Below, one piece after another: positions 1 through 8,604 of a DNA stretch of 35,046 nt. Positions within the stretch are counted from its first letter, which is position 1; every line of letters begins with the position of its first letter. The translations under genes and the position numbers were made by a program. A model generated the notes under the pieces. That model saw only the letters and a program-made list of their open reading frames with translations, was not told the DNA's origin and ran no database searches. This stretch comes from an uncultured Desulfobacteraceae bacterium (GTDB taxonomy: Bacteria; Desulfobacterota; Desulfobacteria; Desulfobacterales; Desulfatirhabdiaceae), in NCBI GenBank assembly GCA_903953895.1, contig CAJBLH010000153.1:1-35046 (forward strand), read 5' to 3'.

Positions 1-54
1 AGCGACAATAAATGGTAGGCGCTCGGCACACGGAATTTTCACAGGTTCCTCCCA

Positions 55-699
55 ATGTTTCAGGAAAAAGACGGTGTACCAAACTATTATTTCACAAATT
101 TCCTAAAATGTCCTGAACTATTTTTCGAAAACTCAAGTAACTACCATATCGTAAAAAGCGGCAAATCCTGCCAAATAATCCGAAATAAACAAATTACTTC
201 CGCTACCATATACGCTTACGACGCAAATAAGGACATCTGTCTTCTTGAATGGGTGAAACAATCGATTGAACTGGAAAAAAAGAAAGACCGGCGGGGGATG
301 ATCGATTTGGGAAAGGAATGGACGAAAGCCGAGCCGGAATCTGAGGAAGCCTGGCATAAACTTGGGGTAAGTTATTTCGAAATTGAACAGTACGACAATG
401 CCATCGACACATTTAAAAATGCCTTGCGCATCGATCCGGAATTAGCCTCTGCCTGCTTCAACCTTGGTTCGGTGTATATCAATCTTAAACAGTATGACCA
501 TGCAATTGAAGCTTACAAAGAGGCTTTGCGAATTAATCCGGAAGATACCCCTGCCTTGCACAACATCGCACTCGCTTATTATTCTACTGGCAATCTAGCA
601 GCCGCTATGAATGCCATAGAGGAGCTGAGGCGTTTCGACCCGGCAAGAGCCGACAAACTTTTCAATTTTATAACAACATCAAAAAGTGTGAATAATTAA
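55..699 (+). pseudogene. TPR protein with a remnant of a trypsin-like (S1C) protease domain; probably internally deleted
   Basis: The protein has 214 residues. Residues about 97-195 form roughly three tetratricopeptide repeats (AWHKLGVSYFEIEQYDNAIDTF, then two similar units), normally a protein-binding scaffold. Residues 30-65 look like the His-to-Asp part of a DegP/trypsin-2 protease: His31 in YHIVKSG and Asp60 in NKDICLLE are 29 residues apart, close to the usual spacing of S1C enzymes. The GNSGG-type serine segment is absent, because the protease-like stretch passes directly into the pre-TPR linker (EWVKQSIELEKK). The N-terminal strands before the histidine are also not recognisable. The frame is open only from base 19, after a stop at 16-18, and no clear Shine-Dalgarno precedes the ATG. 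I infer a protease-TPR gene that lost an internal segment in frame and possibly its true 5' end. It could still make a small TPR protein. Confidence 0.55.
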
Positions 700-763
700 G
701 CGAGTTATGCCCGTGACCCTCAAGCCCATACGAAAGTTTCAATAACTTCGGAAAGGAACCAAC

Positions 764-1294
764 ATGCTGCAAAAATTGTGTTTCATTTTGGGATGTTTCA
801 TTCTGGCTTTTCCATTACCGGCACAGAGTTTTGACTGCAACAATCCGGATTTCGGCGCCCGCTTCGCAGATCTGAACAAAGAGGGATATTTTATCAAATA
901 TATGGAGAAAAGTGGAATATCCTATTACAACTATACCGGTCCATGCCGCATGGAGATACATCATCATGTCAGCCCTTCGATGTTTTTTGCCTTTATCGAT
1001 AACCAGTTGTATGCGCGGATCGTCACGATACCGGAAAATAAGGGTCAATTCGAGGATATCCGAGACAGAATGGAAAAAAATGTACCCAAGAATGTCGGCA
1101 CCCAGCCCTATTCCATGAAACTGGACGGTAACTGGTGGGTATATCAATGGTTCAATGAAAAAGATAATCTGAAATACAAAGTAAAAATACACGGCAAGAC
1201 GAATGAAGGCAAAAGCGTATGCTACTTTGAACCACTTCGGGCTAAGCTGCCGAACCTAAATGAAAACGATGATCCGATATCGCTGAATCCATGA
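764..1294 (+). CDS. Secreted protein of unknown function
   Basis: The protein has 176 residues. Its first 22 or so residues form a classical signal peptide (hydrophobic run after MLQK, cleavage likely after PAQS), so the product should be periplasmic or secreted. Three cysteines (Cys25, one in TGPCRMEIHHH and one in SVCYFEP) could form a disulfide. An MEIHHHVSPS stretch is rich in histidine, and the middle of the protein is rich in aromatic residues (WWVYQWF). I do not recognise the family. The start is supported by GGAAAGGA about 8 bases before the ATG. It ends 9 bases from the end of the convergent RND permease gene, with no obvious terminator between them. Confidence 0.7.
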   Translation: MLQKLCFILGCFILAFPLPAQSFDCNNPDFGARFADLNKEGYFIKYMEKSGISYYNYTGPCRMEIHHHVSPSMFFAFIDNQLYARIVTIPENKGQFEDIRDRMEKNVPKNVGTQPYSMKLDGNWWVYQWFNEKDNLKYKVKIHGKTNEGKSVCYFEPLRAKLPNLNENDDPISLNP

Positions 1295-1303
1295 TTCAAT
1301 CAT

Positions 1304-4300
1304 TTACACAGCTTCATGCACCCTGCTGGCAAATAAGGATTGAACCTTATTTTTCAGGATATCCAGATAAATGTAGTAAACCGGCGTGATATATAGCGTC
1401 AGCAACTGCGAAAAAATCAGCCCGCCCACGACAGCCAACCCCAGCGGCCGCCGGGATTCCGCACCGGCGCCAAACCCGATGGCAATGGGCAGTGTCCCCA
1501 TGATGGCGGCCATGGTGGTCATCATGATGGGCCTGAAACGGACCAGACATCCCTCGACAATGGCGTCCCGGGGGCTTTTGTTGTCGTTGCGCTCGGCTTC
1601 CAGCGCGAAATCGATCATCATGATGGCGTTTTTCTTCACGATCCCGATCAGCATGATAATCCCCACAAAAGCATAGAGACTGAGATCCACCTTGAAAATA
1701 TACAATGTCAGCAGTGCGCCGAATCCGGCCGAAGGCAGGCCCGACAGAATGGTCAGCGGGTGGATGAAACTTTCGTAAAGAATCCCCAGCACGATGTAGA
1801 TCACCAGAATGGCCATGACCAACAGCCCCATCATGCCCTTGAAAGAGGATTGAAACGCCTGGGCCGTCCCCTGGAAATTGCCACTGATGGTTGCCGGAAG
1901 AAATGTATGGGTGAAGCCTTCGACTTCGGAGACCGCATCTCCCAAAGAGACATCGGGGTTGAGATTGAATGAAATGGTAACCGATGGAAACTGCCCGGAA
2001 TGATTGACCGACAGCGGCCCTACCCCGGGGGTGAGTGTTGCCACCGTATCCAGCGGCACCAGATTTCCGCCGGAAGACCGGATATACAGCAGGGAAAGGC
2101 TCGACGGTTCTCTTTGATACTGGGGCAGCAGTTCCAGAATGACCTGATAACTGTCGGTCGGCGCATAAATCGTTGATACCTGGTTGGAACCATAGGCGTT
2201 TTGAAGTGCGGTTTCGATCTGATTGGCCGTAATTCCCAGAGAGGATGCCTTGTCCCGGTTGATCTCGATGCGGATTTCCGGGTTGTCCATCTGTAAATCA
2301 CTGTTCACATCCTGGATCGTGGTCATGTCCTTCATCCGTTTCTTGAGAAGGACGGCATGGCGGTAGAGTTCGGCGGTATCCGGCCCCTGCAGCGTGTATT
2401 GATACAACCCCTTGGTGGTGCGGCCGCCAATGTTGATGGGAGGCGGATTCATCAAATACGTCTGGATACCGGGTACTTTCGCCAGTTTGGGACGCAGTTT
2501 CCGGATCAGTTCATCGGCGCTTTCTTTTCGTTCTTTGCGGGGTTTAAGCCGCATGAAAAATCTTCCGGTATTCCCGGAAGCATTCGGCCCCCCTGCCCCC
2601 ACGGATGACATATAGGTTTCAATGGCCGGTTCGGCGGCCAGAATTTCGTGCAGCGCAGACTGATGACGCACCATCGAATCAAACGAAATATCCTGGGAAG
2701 CCTCGGTAATTCCCAATAGCTGTCCGATGTCTTCACTTGGCAAAAATCCCTTGGGACTCATGCGGAACAACTGAATGGTGGCCAGCAGAACCAGAACAGA
2801 GATCAGAAAGGTCAGCCAGTGAAACCGGAGCGCCGCTTTCAAGGTTTTGTTGTAAACCCAGAGCATGCCGTTGAAAAAAGATTCCATGGCCATGTACAGC
2901 CGGCCGTGACGCATTTCCCGTTTGGGCCTTAAAAACAGACTGCACAGCATGGGGGTCAGACTCAGCGAGACAAAACCGGAAAGAAGAATCGCCACGGAAA
3001 TGACCAGTGAAAATTCCCGGAACAGTCGGCCGACAATCCCGCCCATGAACAGCACCGGAAGAAAGACCGCAGCCAGGGAAATGGTCATGGAAATGATGGT
3101 GAAGCTGATTTCTTTGGAACCATCCAGCGCCGCCTGAAGCACCCCCTTGCCCATCTCGAGATGCCGCACGATATTCTCCAGCATCACGATGGCATCATCC
3201 ACCACAAACCCGACCGCAAGCGTCAGCGCCATCAGGGAGAGATTATCCACACTGAATCCCATCAACTGCATGGCCGCAAACGTAACGACGATCGACATGG
3301 GAAGCGCCATGCTCGGAATGATGGTGGCGGACAGACTTCGCAGAAAGAGAAAAATCACCAGGATGACCAGGATGATGGTCAGCAGCAAGGTGAATTTGAC
3401 ATCATCGACCGACTCGCGGATGGACTCGGAACGGTCGTTCATGACCGACAGTTGAACTGCTGCCGGAAGCTGTTTTTCGAATACGGGCAGCAGGTTCCGG
3501 ATTTCGTTGACAACAGCGACGGTGTTGGTGCCGGGCTGGCGCTGAACGGCCAGAACGATCGAACGGACATTGTTTCGCCAGGTAATGGTTTTATCGCTTT
3601 CAACACTGTCGAGGACACGGCCGATCTCTTCGAGACGCACCGGGGAACCGTTCTGCCACGAGACAATCAAGGGGCGGTAACTCTTGGCGTCCATCAGTCG
3701 GCCGCTGGCCTGGATATTGAATGCCTGATGCTCTCCGTAGAGTGTTCCAGTCGGCAGATTGACATTGCTCTGCGTAACGGCTTTGGCCACTTCATCGATA
3801 CCGATTTCCCGGGACGCCATGGCTTTGGGATCGAGCTGAATGCGCACCGCATATTTTTTTGCGCCATATACCAGCACCTGCGCCACCCCGTTCAACATGG
3901 ATATCCGCTGCGCGATCATGGTGTCCGCATATTCATTCACAACAGATAGCGGCAATGTGGGCGATGACAGCGCCAGATTGAAAATCGGCGCATCCGCCGG
4001 GTTGACCTTCTGATAAGTCGGGGGGGTGGGCATATCCGGGGGCAGTTTCCGGGCTGCTTTGGCTATGGCGGATTGAACGTCCTGGGCGGCGGCATCGATA
4101 CTTCTGTCGAGGCTGAACTGAATCGTTATCCGGGTAATCCCCAGGGTGCTGGACGAGGACATGGAGTCGATACCGGCAATGGTCGAGAACTCCCGCTCCA
4201 GCGGGGTCGCCACACTGGAGGCCATGGTATCCGGATTGGCGCCGGGCAGTCTGGCCGTTACCTGAATCGTTGGGAAATCCACATTCGGCAGATCGCTGAC

Positions 4301-4399
4301 CGGCAGGATTCGATATGCCATCACGCCGAAAACGAGCAGGCCAGCCATGACCAGGGTGGTCATGACCGGCCTGTTGATGAAGAGTTCGGCAATATTCAT
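1304..4399 (-). CDS. RND multidrug efflux permease, HAE1 family (MdtB/MdtC/AcrB-like)
   Basis: This is an inner-membrane proton-driven pump of 1031 residues, the usual HAE1 length. The N-terminus (FINRPVMTTLVMAGLLVFG) is TM1. Large periplasmic loops follow TM1 and TM7. The TM4 proton-relay pair Asp401-Asp402 is in VGFVVDDAIVMLENI, and the TM10 lysine is in GIVKKNAIMMIDFALE. The early segment PNVDFPTIQVTARLPGANP is typical of the MdtB/MdtC branch. Its start codon overlaps the stop of the upstream adaptor gene by 4 bases, so the two are translationally coupled and should form one pump. No outer-membrane channel gene lies next to the pair. The nearest, at 28097-29551, belongs to a MacAB-type operon. 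The substrate cannot be predicted from sequence. Confidence 0.95.
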   Translation of the reverse strand: MNIAELFINRPVMTTLVMAGLLVFGVMAYRILPVSDLPNVDFPTIQVTARLPGANPDTMASSVATPLEREFSTIAGIDSMSSSSTLGITRITIQFSLDRSIDAAAQDVQSAIAKAARKLPPDMPTPPTYQKVNPADAPIFNLALSSPTLPLSVVNEYADTMIAQRISMLNGVAQVLVYGAKKYAVRIQLDPKAMASREIGIDEVAKAVTQSNVNLPTGTLYGEHQAFNIQASGRLMDAKSYRPLIVSWQNGSPVRLEEIGRVLDSVESDKTITWRNNVRSIVLAVQRQPGTNTVAVVNEIRNLLPVFEKQLPAAVQLSVMNDRSESIRESVDDVKFTLLLTIILVILVIFLFLRSLSATIIPSMALPMSIVVTFAAMQLMGFSVDNLSLMALTLAVGFVVDDAIVMLENIVRHLEMGKGVLQAALDGSKEISFTIISMTISLAAVFLPVLFMGGIVGRLFREFSLVISVAILLSGFVSLSLTPMLCSLFLRPKREMRHGRLYMAMESFFNGMLWVYNKTLKAALRFHWLTFLISVLVLLATIQLFRMSPKGFLPSEDIGQLLGITEASQDISFDSMVRHQSALHEILAAEPAIETYMSSVGAGGPNASGNTGRFFMRLKPRKERKESADELIRKLRPKLAKVPGIQTYLMNPPPINIGGRTTKGLYQYTLQGPDTAELYRHAVLLKKRMKDMTTIQDVNSDLQMDNPEIRIEINRDKASSLGITANQIETALQNAYGSNQVSTIYAPTDSYQVILELLPQYQREPSSLSLLYIRSSGGNLVPLDTVATLTPGVGPLSVNHSGQFPSVTISFNLNPDVSLGDAVSEVEGFTHTFLPATISGNFQGTAQAFQSSFKGMMGLLVMAILVIYIVLGILYESFIHPLTILSGLPSAGFGALLTLYIFKVDLSLYAFVGIIMLIGIVKKNAIMMIDFALEAERNDNKSPRDAIVEGCLVRFRPIMMTTMAAIMGTLPIAIGFGAGAESRRPLGLAVVGGLIFSQLLTLYITPVYYIYLDILKNKVQSLFASRVHEAV

Positions 4400-5601
4400 G
4401 ATTTCGCCTCGGGAGCGACGGCCTGAGCTGGATCGGCTTGCGGTTTCAAGTCAGACGAAATTTCAACGCTTGCCCCGGGGATCAATCGCAGATGACCGTC
4501 TGTCACGACCTGCTCACCCGCCGCAAGACCGCTTTCAACCACGGTTTCCCCGCCATAAGACTTGCCGATTTTGACTGGTTTCAATTGAACCGTTTTTTCG
4601 GAAGTGACAACAAACACGAACAGCCCGTTCTCACCGGTCTGAACAGCCTGAGTCGGAACCGTTACCACATTTTCAAGGATACCCAAGGTCAGGGCGACAT
4701 TTACGAACTGACCGGGCCACAGCCGTCTGGCCGTATTGTCGAAAGTGCCTTTCAGCCGGATCGTTCCGGTTTTGGAATCCACGGTATTGTCAACAAACGT
4801 CAGTTTACCTTTTTCAATTTCGGACGTCGATCCATCCGGCAGGGCCTGAACACCCAGATTCTGGCCTTTCATCCGCCCCATAATCTGTGACAGATATGCC
4901 TCCGGTACAGTGAACGTCACATAAATGGGCTGCATTTGCTCGATGACGACCATGGATTTATTGTCGTCATTGGCTTTGATCATATTCCCCTGATCGATCA
5001 GAATCGTTCCGGTTCGACCGGATAACGGGGAATATATGGATGTATAGCCAAGCTGAATCATTGCATTTTCAACGACTGCCTCATCCGCGGTCACCGTCGC
5101 CTGAAGAGAACTGAGGTTGGACCGGATCTGATCGAATTGTTCCCGACTGATGAATCCACCTTGAACCAGATTTTCGTATCGCCGGTTATCCGCTTCAGCC
5201 TTTTCCGTCAGGGCTTTGTCTTTTTCCAGGCGGGCTTTTGCTTCCCGAAGTGCGGCCTCCAGGGGGCGGGAATCGATGGTAAACAGCAGCGCCCCTTTTT
5301 CAACCTCCTGCCCTTCCTTGAAATGAATTTTTTGCAACTCCCCGGTAACTCTCGACTTGATAGCAACCGTGGCATAGGACTCGACACTTCCGATAGCCCG
5401 GACTTCAATTGGAATGTTCTTTTGAACCGCCTGAGCTGCCAGCACCGGAACCGGAACCGGACGTTTTGCAGCCGCTGCCTGGCTGCGCGGATCCGGCTTG
5501 CCGACCGATGCTTCCGGCACCTGAGATGAACACCCGGTTATCGTCATAACGACACAACTGATCAGCCATATTGAAATATTTCGGAAATATGCCTTAAACA
5601 T
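4396..5601 (-). CDS. RND periplasmic adaptor lipoprotein (membrane fusion protein, MdtA-like)
   Basis: The protein has 401 residues. An N-terminal hydrophobic segment ends in the lipobox TITGC (Cys24), so it should be a lipid-anchored periplasmic subunit. Typical MFP order follows: lipoyl/barrel-sandwich half (GSVESYATVAIKSRVTGEL), an alpha-hairpin of about 80 residues rich in Ala, Glu and Lys (LREAKARLEKDKALTEKAEAD), the second lipoyl half (YSPLSGRTGTILIDQGNMI), a beta-barrel, and a membrane-proximal domain. It links the RND permease to an outer-membrane channel. It overlaps the permease gene by 4 bases. The 104 bases separating it from the upstream dapA-like gene show no clear terminator, so read-through from that gene is possible. 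Confidence 0.93.
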   Translation of the reverse strand: MFKAYFRNISIWLISCVVMTITGCSSQVPEASVGKPDPRSQAAAAKRPVPVPVLAAQAVQKNIPIEVRAIGSVESYATVAIKSRVTGELQKIHFKEGQEVEKGALLFTIDSRPLEAALREAKARLEKDKALTEKAEADNRRYENLVQGGFISREQFDQIRSNLSSLQATVTADEAVVENAMIQLGYTSIYSPLSGRTGTILIDQGNMIKANDDNKSMVVIEQMQPIYVTFTVPEAYLSQIMGRMKGQNLGVQALPDGSTSEIEKGKLTFVDNTVDSKTGTIRLKGTFDNTARRLWPGQFVNVALTLGILENVVTVPTQAVQTGENGLFVFVVTSEKTVQLKPVKIGKSYGGETVVESGLAAGEQVVTDGHLRLIPGASVEISSDLKPQADPAQAVAPEAKS

Positions 5602-5705
5602 AAGGGGCCCCCGTTGAAAACATTAAAAAAAGTGAATTCAGATGAACGCCCGCATTCCGAGAATTTTCAGATGCTGAAACAGATTTGATAACAGGCGCAG
5701 AGCCA

Positions 5706-6740
5706 TCAATAGCTGTCGTAGGCCAGGCCTTTCCATGAATCGGGTGAAGTTAACCGCTCATCGATATCGACGCCGAAAAAATCAGCCACGGGTTTGAGTA
5801 TCTCGGGGTTGACTTTCTGAACAGTTCTGGCGGCACTCAGGATTTTTTCAAGCCCTTTTTGCGTAATTTTCCCCATGGGCCTGCGGCATCCACCGGAAGG
5901 CATTCCCAGAATCGCCATCAAGGTTTTGATGGCAAGCGGATTTCTGGCGCGGCATAGCACCTCGCCATAAGGTGTTGACTCAAGGGTTTTAACGGTAACC
6001 AGGTCAAATAGGGGGTCAAGGGCTTCTTTCAATTTTCGGGCTTCGGCATTGTTTTTCTGATTCAGCAGGCGAACCATTAACGACACGGCTGCCGGCGCCA
6101 CATTGGATACCACGGATATCACACCTCCGGCCAAAATGCCGACGTCCGTCATCATGTCAAAGGTCAACCCATCATCGCCGGATAAAATGGAATAGTCCGG
6201 GCCGCATAATTTTCGGGTCAGACGCATGTTGTCAAGATTTCCGGTGGCTTCCTTGACGGTTGATACATTGGGATGCGCCCTGAATGCAATGGCCAGGTCT
6301 TGCGGCAGCAGTTGCGTACCGGTTCGGCCAGGAATCACGTAGGGGATCACCTGGGTATCGGGAAATGCAGACGCCACCGGCTCTAAATATTCCTTACGAA
6401 TTTCAAGAGAACTCGGGCCGTTATAATAGGGATCCACCAGCAGCAGGGCATCCACGCCAAGGCCTGCGGCATGGCGGGATGCTTCAATCGCTTCAGCGGT
6501 ATTGTTGCTGCCGGTACCTGCAATGCAAAGACATTTCCCTTTTGTAGCAGCGGCAATCAACTGCGTTACCAGGTGATGTTCCTCCCAGCTTAAAGCCGGA
6601 CTTTCCCCTGTCGTACCGACAGCCAAAACGCCGGTAATGCCCCCTGAAATCTGAAAGCTGACTAATTTTTCAATGCCTTCGGTGTCCACCGTCTCCCCCT
6701 TGAAAGGGGTGATCAAGGCCGTATAACTACCGGTTTTCAT
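5706..6740 (-). CDS. dapA: DapA-family aldolase (4-hydroxy-tetrahydrodipicolinate synthase-like) with C-terminal extension
   Basis: This is a class I aldolase of the DHDPS/NAL superfamily. DapA condenses pyruvate with aspartate semialdehyde in the first committed step of lysine/diaminopimelate synthesis. All catalytic positions are visible: Thr43-Thr44 in GTTGES, Tyr106 in DPYYNGP, Tyr134 and Arg139 in PYVIPGRTG, and the Schiff-base Lys163 in TVKEATGNL. It has 344 residues against about 292 for typical DapA. The extra length is a C-terminal tail after the helical domain, containing GGCRRPMGK and ending KGLAYDSY. A strong AGGAGG lies 7 bases before the ATG, inside the intergenic gap after the phosphatase gene 8 bases upstream. 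Another pyruvate-dependent lyase specificity is possible, but the retained arginine favours DapA. Confidence 0.85.
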   Translation of the reverse strand: MKTGSYTALITPFKGETVDTEGIEKLVSFQISGGITGVLAVGTTGESPALSWEEHHLVTQLIAAATKGKCLCIAGTGSNNTAEAIEASRHAAGLGVDALLLVDPYYNGPSSLEIRKEYLEPVASAFPDTQVIPYVIPGRTGTQLLPQDLAIAFRAHPNVSTVKEATGNLDNMRLTRKLCGPDYSILSGDDGLTFDMMTDVGILAGGVISVVSNVAPAAVSLMVRLLNQKNNAEARKLKEALDPLFDLVTVKTLESTPYGEVLCRARNPLAIKTLMAILGMPSGGCRRPMGKITQKGLEKILSAARTVQKVNPEILKPVADFFGVDIDERLTSPDSWKGLAYDSY

Positions 6741-6748
6741 ATAACCTC

Positions 6749-7759
6749 CTATATTTGTGATAAGGGATCAGTGGTCAATGATCCTTTTTTTCTGGAAATT
6801 CCCAGAATGCTGACATCATCTTGAATTGGAAATCCGTCGCCGAATGCCGTCATGGCAACATGAATGCCGTTGACCATTTCTTCCATGGGCCTGTGATGAA
6901 ACGAACGCGCAGCATGGGTGAACCGATCTTTACCGAATCTTTCCAGCCGCGAATTCATGAAATCCGTAACCCCGTCCGTGTACAGCAGCAGTTTGTCTCC
7001 TTTATACAGCGTTTCTTCCTGTTGTTCAAACGGAACCATGCCGCCAAGTCCGATAACGGTTCCGCCTTTTTTGAGCTTTTCGATACCGCCGTCACTGCGA
7101 AACAACAGCGCCGGCATATGACCGGCATTACAGATGGCAAAGCCGCCATCGCGCACATCCAGCACGATATAGATCATGGAAAAAAATTTATCGAACCGCT
7201 CCAGCGGATATTCACGGTCGAGAAGTTCCATGACTTCTCTGGGGCTGGTAATGTTGCAACCGGAAGTGGACGTCGGATTTTTCCGCACCACCAGGCCGGT
7301 ATGGGGAAGCAGCATCTGAGACACCGATACGGTCACCAGTGCTGCCGGAACGCCGTGACCGCTGACATCCAGCATATAAATCCCGAGATGATGTTCATCC
7401 AGCATGAATATGTTGAACACATCCCCACCGATTGTCTCGGAAGGTAGAAATCGCCATGCGATATCCAGATTCGAAATTCTGGGAAGGGTTACGGGAAGCA
7501 GACTTTTCTGTATTCCTGCCGCTGCCCGCAAATCTTCATCCATCCGTTCCTGGCGCTCGGATAGCTGTCGATTCAAGTCAGTCAGTTTTCGTTGGGCAAC
7601 GGAATATTTTGTTACCAGATCTTTAAGGAATCGGTTTTGCAACCGATTGTCGTGGAGCATCGCTCGGCATTGCAGAATTTCCTGCACACATCCGGTTGCG
7701 TTCAAGGCGGACCTGCGACGATCCCTGAAGGGAAAAGACGGCATATACGGCAGCCTCAC
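6749..7759 (-). CDS. SpoIIE/RsbU-type PP2C serine/threonine phosphatase with N-terminal coiled coil
   Basis: The protein has 336 residues. Residues about 35-85 form a charged coiled coil (LVTKYSVAQRKLTDLNRQLSERQERMDEDLRAA) leading into AAGIQKSLLP, the standard linker of RsbU/SpoIIE phosphatases. The PP2C core carries the metal-binding aspartates: Asp113 in GGDVF, Asp131 in DVSGHGVPAAL, Asp262 in LLYTDGVTD and Asp314/315 in IQDDVS. Such enzymes dephosphorylate anti-sigma-antagonist (STAS) proteins in partner-switching pathways. No sensor domain is fused to it. Its start overlaps the stop of the upstream ODP-type gene by 4 bases, so that diiron protein is the probable sensory partner (inference). 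No STAS or HPK-like kinase gene is in the window. Confidence 0.9.
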   Translation of the reverse strand: MRLPYMPSFPFRDRRRSALNATGCVQEILQCRAMLHDNRLQNRFLKDLVTKYSVAQRKLTDLNRQLSERQERMDEDLRAAAGIQKSLLPVTLPRISNLDIAWRFLPSETIGGDVFNIFMLDEHHLGIYMLDVSGHGVPAALVTVSVSQMLLPHTGLVVRKNPTSTSGCNITSPREVMELLDREYPLERFDKFFSMIYIVLDVRDGGFAICNAGHMPALLFRSDGGIEKLKKGGTVIGLGGMVPFEQQEETLYKGDKLLLYTDGVTDFMNSRLERFGKDRFTHAARSFHHRPMEEMVNGIHVAMTAFGDGFPIQDDVSILGISRKKGSLTTDPLSQI

Positions 7760-8562
7760 AATATCCGATCGATGCCGACACCCTTCAGCGACATCAGCCG
7801 ACGGATGACCGTCTCGATATCCACGGAATCGGATAGAACACTGCCATGCTGAGGTGCGATCATGGATGCGGGAATGGTACGGATGACATCAAGTGCGTAA
7901 CGCAGCGCTTTTTCCGAGGTCATGATCAGTTGGTGAAATCTGAGAATTTCCGGAATCGGACAGTCGGGCGCGTTCTGAGTGCAGGGTGTCAGGTCCGGGC
8001 ATGTATGACATTCCGGGTTCAGAGATAAAAACAGCTTCCACCGGGTACCGTAACTGCCGAAAAGATCGCTGGTAAAGAGTACACGGGTTCGTGTGTCGAA
8101 TGTCACAAAACTGCCGGCGGAATGTGAATAAGGTGTGTTGAAAAACCGGAGTTTCCGTCCTGAAGAAAATACAAACTCGCTGTTGATGGCATCGTGGGAA
8201 AGCAGCCGTGAAGATATCGCATAATGCCGGATAAACATGTTGTTTTCTTTATGCGAAATGATTTTAAGGTCGGGGCGGTCGATGATATCTTCAAAATGGG
8301 CGACACTTCCGCACAAATCCGGATCATAATGCTGGTAAATCAGGGCGACGATCGATGATGCCGATATACCGGTTTCCAGAATTTTCATCATGACGGTCGG
8401 GAAATCGGGCCGGCTGCCACCATCGATAACCACCGACTCGTTGCCATCGACGATCAGATAGGGATTGCAGTGCAGCCCGGACAGGACATCGTAAAAACCG
8501 ACCCAGTAGATACCGTCGGCAATGGCAACGGCGGTGTTGTAATCCGGCTGTTGCGGCATCAT
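7756..8562 (-). CDS. ODP-type diiron metallo-beta-lactamase-fold protein (probable oxygen/redox sensor)
   Basis: The protein has 268 residues. The fold resembles the diiron domain of flavodiiron proteins and ODP sensors rather than a hydrolase. The first metal motif is His78-Tyr-Asp80-Pro-Asp82 (HYDPDLCG), followed by His147 (YSHSAG), Asp166 (TSDLFGS) and His239 (APQHG), giving the H-x-D/E-x-D...H...D...H ligand set. There is no flavodoxin domain, so it is unlikely to be a complete oxygen reductase. A cysteine group, C185-x2-C188-x5-C194-x6-C201, sits between the last two ligand regions and could bind an Fe-S cluster or zinc, or act as a thiol switch. Its stop overlaps the start of a SpoIIE phosphatase gene, which suggests an oxygen- or redox-controlled output. 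No good Shine-Dalgarno precedes the tandem ATG-ATG start. Confidence 0.8.
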   Translation of the reverse strand: MMPQQPDYNTAVAIADGIYWVGFYDVLSGLHCNPYLIVDGNESVVIDGGSRPDFPTVMMKILETGISASSIVALIYQHYDPDLCGSVAHFEDIIDRPDLKIISHKENNMFIRHYAISSRLLSHDAINSEFVFSSGRKLRFFNTPYSHSAGSFVTFDTRTRVLFTSDLFGSYGTRWKLFLSLNPECHTCPDLTPCTQNAPDCPIPEILRFHQLIMTSEKALRYALDVIRTIPASMIAPQHGSVLSDSVDIETVIRRLMSLKGVGIDRIL

Positions 8563-8604
8563 AAATTTTTCGAGTGGAGATACATGCGCCAGGCATTCAT
8601 CGGA

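Noticed and set aside
3161-3949. 262-codon plus-strand open frame
   Set aside because: It lies opposite the RND permease gene, has His/Asp/Arg-rich shadow composition and no domain.
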